The notes below the pieces were generated by a model. The model did not search any database. It worked only from the letters and a program-made list of their open reading frames with translations, and was not told where the DNA came from. DNA of 64,000 bases, taken from Hymenobacter rubidus. Lineage in GTDB: Bacteria > Bacteroidota > Bacteroidia > Cytophagales > Hymenobacteraceae. Shown here piece by piece: positions 60,598 to 64,000 of the stretch (the first letter of the stretch is position 1; each line of letters starts with the position of its first letter). Location: positions 1 to 64,000 of the forward strand of contig NZ_JAERQF010000030.1 in the NCBI RefSeq assembly GCF_016734815.1, read 5' to 3'. A program made the position numbers and the translations under genes.

Positions 60598-62049
60598 CAG
60601 CGCAGTGCGCAGCAGCTGGTTGGCCAATTTGGGGTCGGCTTTGCCACCGGTCAGCTTCATCAGCTCGCCCATGAACATGCCGGTGAGCGACTTTTTGCCG
60701 GCGCGGTACTCGGCTACTTTGGCGGGGTTGCCGGCCAGTACCTGGGCTACCAGCCCGGCCAGCTCGCCTTTGTCGGCTTGCGTGAGCAGGCCCAGGGTTT
60801 CGGCGGCACCGGTGGCATTCGCCGTTGGGTGTTCCAGCAGGTGCGGAAACAGCTGCTTGCTGGCCACCGAATAATTGATTTTTCCGGCGTCAATCAGCTC
60901 GATGATGCCGGCCAGCTGGGCGGCGTCGAGCGGGAAGTCGGCCATGGTGAGGGCCCGCTCGTTGAGGTAGCTTTTCACCGGTCCCATCACCCAGTTGGCA
61001 GCAGCTTTGGCGCTCCCGGGCGTGAGGCGGGCCAGGTCGTCGAAAAACAGGGCTACCTCCTTTTGGTCGATAAGCACGGAGGCGTCGTAATCGTTCAGGC
61101 CCAATTCGCCCACAAAACGGGCGTAGAGCTGCTGCGGCAGGGCCGGTAGCTCGGCGGCCACGCGGTGCAGCCACTCGTCCGAAATCACCAGCGGCGGCAA
61201 GTCGGGCTCGGGGAAGTAGCGGTAGTCGTTGAGGGTTTCCTTGCTGCGCTGGCCGTTGGTGGTGCCGCTGGCCGCGTCGAAGCCGCGGGTTTCGCTGTCT
61301 ACTTCGCCGCCGGCTTCGATGATGTTGATTTGGCGCTCGATTTCGTAGGCAATGGCCCGCTGCACGTTGCGAAAGGAGTTCATGTTTTTCACTTCCACCT
61401 TCATGCCGAACTTGTCGGCGCCCTTCAGCATCACCGAAATGTTGGCGTCGCAGCGCAGCGAGCCTTCTTCCATGTTGCCGTCGCAGATGCCGAGGTACTC
61501 CACCAGCTTCTTGATTTCGGTGAGGTAGGCGTAGGCTTCCTCGCCGGTGCGGATGTCGGGCTCGCTCACAATCTCAATCAGCGGCACGCCGGCGCGGTTC
61601 AGGTCCACGAGGGTTTCGGTTTCGCCGGCCAGGTGCATGCTCTTGCCCGCGTCTTCCTCCATGTGAATGCGGGTGACGCCAATTTTCTTGGTTGTGCCGT
61701 CGCTCAGGCGCACTTCCACGTGGCCGTCGTGGCAAATCGGGGTTTTGTCCTGCGTAATCTGGTAGCCTTTGGGCAGGTCGGGGTAAAAGTAATTTTTGCG
61801 GGCAAACAGGTTGTCGCGCCGAATCTGGCAGTTGGTGGCCAGGCCCATTTTCATGGCAAATTCTACGGCCGTCCGGTTCACCTTGGGCAAGGTGCCAGGG
61901 TGGCCCAGGGTGATGACCGAGAGGTTGGTGTTGGGCGCAACGCCGTATTCGTTTTCATCCGACGAATACATCTTGCTGTGCGTGAGCAGCTGGGCGTGAA
62001 CTTCGAGCCCGATGACGGGCTGGTATTTGGCAAGGGTGGCTTCGTCCAT
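60586..62049 (-). CDS. gatB: Asp/Glu-tRNA amidotransferase subunit B
   Basis: This encodes 487 residues. With GatA and GatC the enzyme converts mischarged Glu-tRNA(Gln) and Asp-tRNA(Asn) to Gln- and Asn-tRNA. The N-terminal GatB catalytic domain starts YQPVIGLEVHAQLLTHSKMYS and includes EDAGKS, DLNRAGVPLIEIVSEPDIRTG and LRCDANISVML. The C-terminal 150 residues are the YqeY-like tRNA-binding domain. The last codons overlap a heptamer palindrome arm. GatA and GatC are not adjacent, as is common in Bacteroidota. Confidence 0.96.
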   Translation of the reverse strand: MDEATLAKYQPVIGLEVHAQLLTHSKMYSSDENEYGVAPNTNLSVITLGHPGTLPKVNRTAVEFAMKMGLATNCQIRRDNLFARKNYFYPDLPKGYQITQDKTPICHDGHVEVRLSDGTTKKIGVTRIHMEEDAGKSMHLAGETETLVDLNRAGVPLIEIVSEPDIRTGEEAYAYLTEIKKLVEYLGICDGNMEEGSLRCDANISVMLKGADKFGMKVEVKNMNSFRNVQRAIAYEIERQINIIEAGGEVDSETRGFDAASGTTNGQRSKETLNDYRYFPEPDLPPLVISDEWLHRVAAELPALPQQLYARFVGELGLNDYDASVLIDQKEVALFFDDLARLTPGSAKAAANWVMGPVKSYLNERALTMADFPLDAAQLAGIIELIDAGKINYSVASKQLFPHLLEHPTANATGAAETLGLLTQADKGELAGLVAQVLAGNPAKVAEYRAGKKSLTGMFMGELMKLTGGKADPKLANQLLRTALDNN

Positions 62050-62178
62050 ATCAAAAAAACGCGGGGTACTACGGGCAATTTGTCCTTAAAGGTAACGGGT
62101 ACGGGCAAGCCAAGCCGCATAAATGCGCGGCTGCACTTGGCAAACCCCGAGCACCGGCGCTTTGGCAGCCCCCGTCCG

Positions 62179-63045
62179 CTACCAGCGGCGCGGCGACTGA
62201 TAGGTCCGGTACGCTCCTTGGTTGGGCGCCTCCACCGTGTAGTAGACGGGCACGGTGAGGTAGCTGACCATCACCTGCCCGTCGCGGCTGCCGGGCACAA
62301 ACGGACGCTTGAGCTTGGCCACGGCACGGAGCACGGCCTCGTTGAGAAACCGCGCGGTGGAATGCACCACGCGGGCGTCGGCAATGTGGCCGTCGGGCGC
62401 CACGGCCAACTGCACATCCACTTCCCGCTGCGTGCCCGAAAAGTATAAGGATTGCCGGTACGATTCGCGGCGCATGGCTTGCACTTCCTGCGGGTTGAGG
62501 CGCACGGCTTTGCTCAGCTCTTTTATCAGCACGAGGCCGCCACCGGGGTAAAGCGGCAGCTGCTCGTACACGAAATAGGGCACGGGCTGGCCATCGGGCC
62601 CGTAGCAGCTGCCGATGCCACAATGCCCGTTTTCATAGGTTTCGCGCCTTTTTAGGGTGCCGTCGGGGTAGTAGGTGAGCAGTTCGCCCTGCCGCACCCC
62701 GCGCAGGTAGTCCTCCTTGGTGCACATTTGCCCGTCTTTGTACCACGTGGTGACGGTGCCGTGGCGCACCCCCCGGTACACATTGGCATACGGCACGTAC
62801 TGGCGCAGCTGGCCCGTTGGATAATACACCCGCGTCACGCCATTGCCCAGGCTATCGCGAAACATCGTCTCGGCACAGTAAGCCGTTGTGTCAAACTGCG
62901 TTGCAGGCAGAAAATCGGGCGTGTAAAACTGAGCCGGCTGCGTGGGCAATACCCGCCCGGGCACCTGCGCCGGGCTAACCAGCGGCAGGGCCATCAGAAG
63001 TACCAGCGGCAGTAGCTGTGTTTTCACCAAATGCGCTTTCGACAA
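62179..63045 (-). CDS. MORN-repeat protein with TonB C-terminal-like domain
   Basis: This encodes 288 residues with a signal peptide (LLPLVLLMALPLVSPAQ). Several MORN-variant repeats lie between residues 60 and 150 (GVTRVYYPTGQLRQYVPYANVYRGVRHGTVTTWYKDGQ and the following unit). Then comes a PGG-type linker (PLYPGGGLVLIKEL). The last 90 residues resemble a TonB C-terminal domain (VDVQLAVAPDGHIADARVVHSTARFLNEAVLRAVAKL). It is a paralogue of the next gene upstream. No N-terminal membrane anchor for energy transduction is seen, so a TonB role is doubtful. Confidence 0.82.
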   Translation of the reverse strand: MSKAHLVKTQLLPLVLLMALPLVSPAQVPGRVLPTQPAQFYTPDFLPATQFDTTAYCAETMFRDSLGNGVTRVYYPTGQLRQYVPYANVYRGVRHGTVTTWYKDGQMCTKEDYLRGVRQGELLTYYPDGTLKRRETYENGHCGIGSCYGPDGQPVPYFVYEQLPLYPGGGLVLIKELSKAVRLNPQEVQAMRRESYRQSLYFSGTQREVDVQLAVAPDGHIADARVVHSTARFLNEAVLRAVAKLKRPFVPGSRDGQVMVSYLTVPVYYTVEAPNQGAYRTYQSPRRW

Positions 63046-63149
63046 GCAAAAAACGGAACGGCTCCGCGTTTGTTTTCTCCTGAATTATATACAACAAACT
63101 CCATCGTTGGGTTCTGCCAACAATAGCCAAAGCATCACGATGCTTCGGC

Positions 63150-63980
63150 TTACTCAGCATCTAAATAGGTGACCTTGGGCGTAACTTCGGTGTAGGCATG
63201 GGCCATGTTCCAGCCGTTGGCTGGCCGGCCAACTTTGATGGACAGCGTATACAACACCGAAACTGGTACTTGGTCGACCATTCCGGGCGTTTCAAAAGGT
63301 GGTAGCTGTTTCACGGCATCAACCACCGCCTGCCCCATACGGGCAGTGGGTGCGTTTACTACCTTGGCTCCCAGAATATTGGCTTGGGCATCGACCACAA
63401 GAGAAACAAGCACGATTCCAAATCCACTCTTTGCTATTTCTTCTGTGGGCAACACCACCGCCTCTTCAATGGTCTTGATGAGCTTGGCCTTTCCTCCGGG
63501 GTATAGGGGCGGCTGTTTCTCTTCCTGGCACTGCTCAGGCTGCCCGGTTGGCGTGAAGCACTGTTGGCTTATCCGTTTGCCTTTGTCATACACCATGGTT
63601 CGGCTCAATTGGCCGGTGGCATCGAAAAGCTGGACTTCGCCCTGCCGTTGGCCGGCCAGGAAATCTTCCCGCTTGCGGAGTTTGCCAGCCTCGTCGTAGC
63701 TCATGGCCACGCCGTGGCGAATGCCTAAGCCGACGTGCGCAAAAGGCACGATGCGCCACAGCTTGCCCGATGGATAATACTCCCGCATCATCCCACTCAC
63801 GCTGTCGCGCATCGTGATTTCGGCCCGATGGTGGGCCCCATCGGGTGTGGGGAGTTGCTGCCCACCCGCCGTCATGTACACGGTTACTTTGCGGGGCCCG
63901 TTTGCTGGCGCAGACTGGGCCGTGGCAATAAGCGGGATGGCGAAACAAAGGCCCGCGAAAAAAACGACGGCGCTATTCAT
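63150..63980 (-). CDS. Paralogous MORN/TonB C-terminal-like protein
   Basis: This encodes 276 residues with a signal peptide (VFFAGLCFAIPLIATAQ). The MORN-like part (MMREYYPSGKLWRIVPFAHVGLGIRHGVAMSYDEAGKLRKREDF), the PLYPGGKAKLIKTIEEAV linker and the TonB-C-like end (VSLVVDAQANILGAKVVNAPTARMGQAVVDAVKQL) follow the same order as in the downstream gene. The pair therefore arose by duplication; gap 104 bp, same strand. Base composition is less GC-rich than its neighbour. Function unknown. Confidence 0.82.
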   Translation of the reverse strand: MNSAVVFFAGLCFAIPLIATAQSAPANGPRKVTVYMTAGGQQLPTPDGAHHRAEITMRDSVSGMMREYYPSGKLWRIVPFAHVGLGIRHGVAMSYDEAGKLRKREDFLAGQRQGEVQLFDATGQLSRTMVYDKGKRISQQCFTPTGQPEQCQEEKQPPLYPGGKAKLIKTIEEAVVLPTEEIAKSGFGIVLVSLVVDAQANILGAKVVNAPTARMGQAVVDAVKQLPPFETPGMVDQVPVSVLYTLSIKVGRPANGWNMAHAYTEVTPKVTYLDAE

Positions 63981-64000
63981 ATCCTTGTTTTTGCTCGAAT

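Overview
The window looks like a chromosomal segment of a GC-rich member of the Bacteroidota, most likely a Hymenobacter-like Cytophagales bacterium. This is inferred from several signs. Genes mostly lack Shine-Dalgarno sequences. Several -7 boxes read TAnnTTTG. Two secreted proteases end in type IX secretion sorting domains. There is a lipid-anchored TamA-type protein (TamL), a DUF4369-TlpA thioredoxin and an E1 dehydrogenase with fused alpha and beta parts. Most of the window is core or housekeeping sequence. There is no prophage, plasmid, CRISPR array or IS transposase.

Layout. 0-10 kb holds a TPR protein, gyrA, a small lipoprotein, an HD hydrolase, a PAP2 phosphatase, tRNA-Thr(TGT), a DUF349 protein and YqgE. 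10-18 kb holds pdxH, DUF1015, maf, two adjacent GT-C-type membrane proteins, an EamA half-transporter and a GT2 glycosyltransferase. At 18.1-18.5 kb a small GIY-YIG nuclease gene sits between 35-bp inverted repeats, followed by gpsA. 19.7-25.5 kb holds a periplasmic adaptor plus TolC pair, sdaAB, tryptophan 2,3-dioxygenase and a TPR protein. 25.6-31.7 kb holds an MFS transporter, an FAD oxidoreductase, a CoA-binding protein, a polytopic membrane protein and an ABC ATPase. 31.9-39.3 kb holds a copper P-type ATPase, a fluoride riboswitch with a CLC-F-type antiporter, and an ECF sigma factor, anti-sigma-like protein and barrel cluster. 39.6-48.6 kb holds a TrmH-family methyltransferase, tamL, the fused E1, hemF, a second PAP2 protein, an NADPH-type reductase and ribE. 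48.7-64 kb holds a zinc-ribbon protein, an S8 protease, mnmA, a sugar transferase, pcm, an M43 protease, a thioesterase, a possible HolD-like protein, a TlpA-like protein, gatB and two MORN/TonB paralogues.

The most unusual layer is between the genes, where there are two kinds of palindromic repeat. Class 1 consists of hairpins with a shared core (GTCATnCnGAGC, then GCGAAGnA) at about 18.1/18.5, 19.6, 34.2, 39.4-39.6, 43.1 and 53.1 kb. The copy at 18 kb brackets the GIY-YIG gene, and its ends abut the neighbouring reading frames almost exactly. This suggests a REP-like element in which the nuclease gene is the autonomous copy and the bare hairpins are derivatives. Class 2 consists of five inverted repeats (11.1, 21.2, 51.7, 59.3 and 60.5 kb) whose arms are degenerate tandem heptamers, with a different heptamer at each site.

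The clearest regulatory element is a fluoride (crcB-type) riboswitch just upstream of the CLC gene. It fixes the likely function of that gene as fluoride export. Start codons were chosen from protein-family starts, signal peptides and promoter positions. Several are GTG or TTG and remain uncertain.
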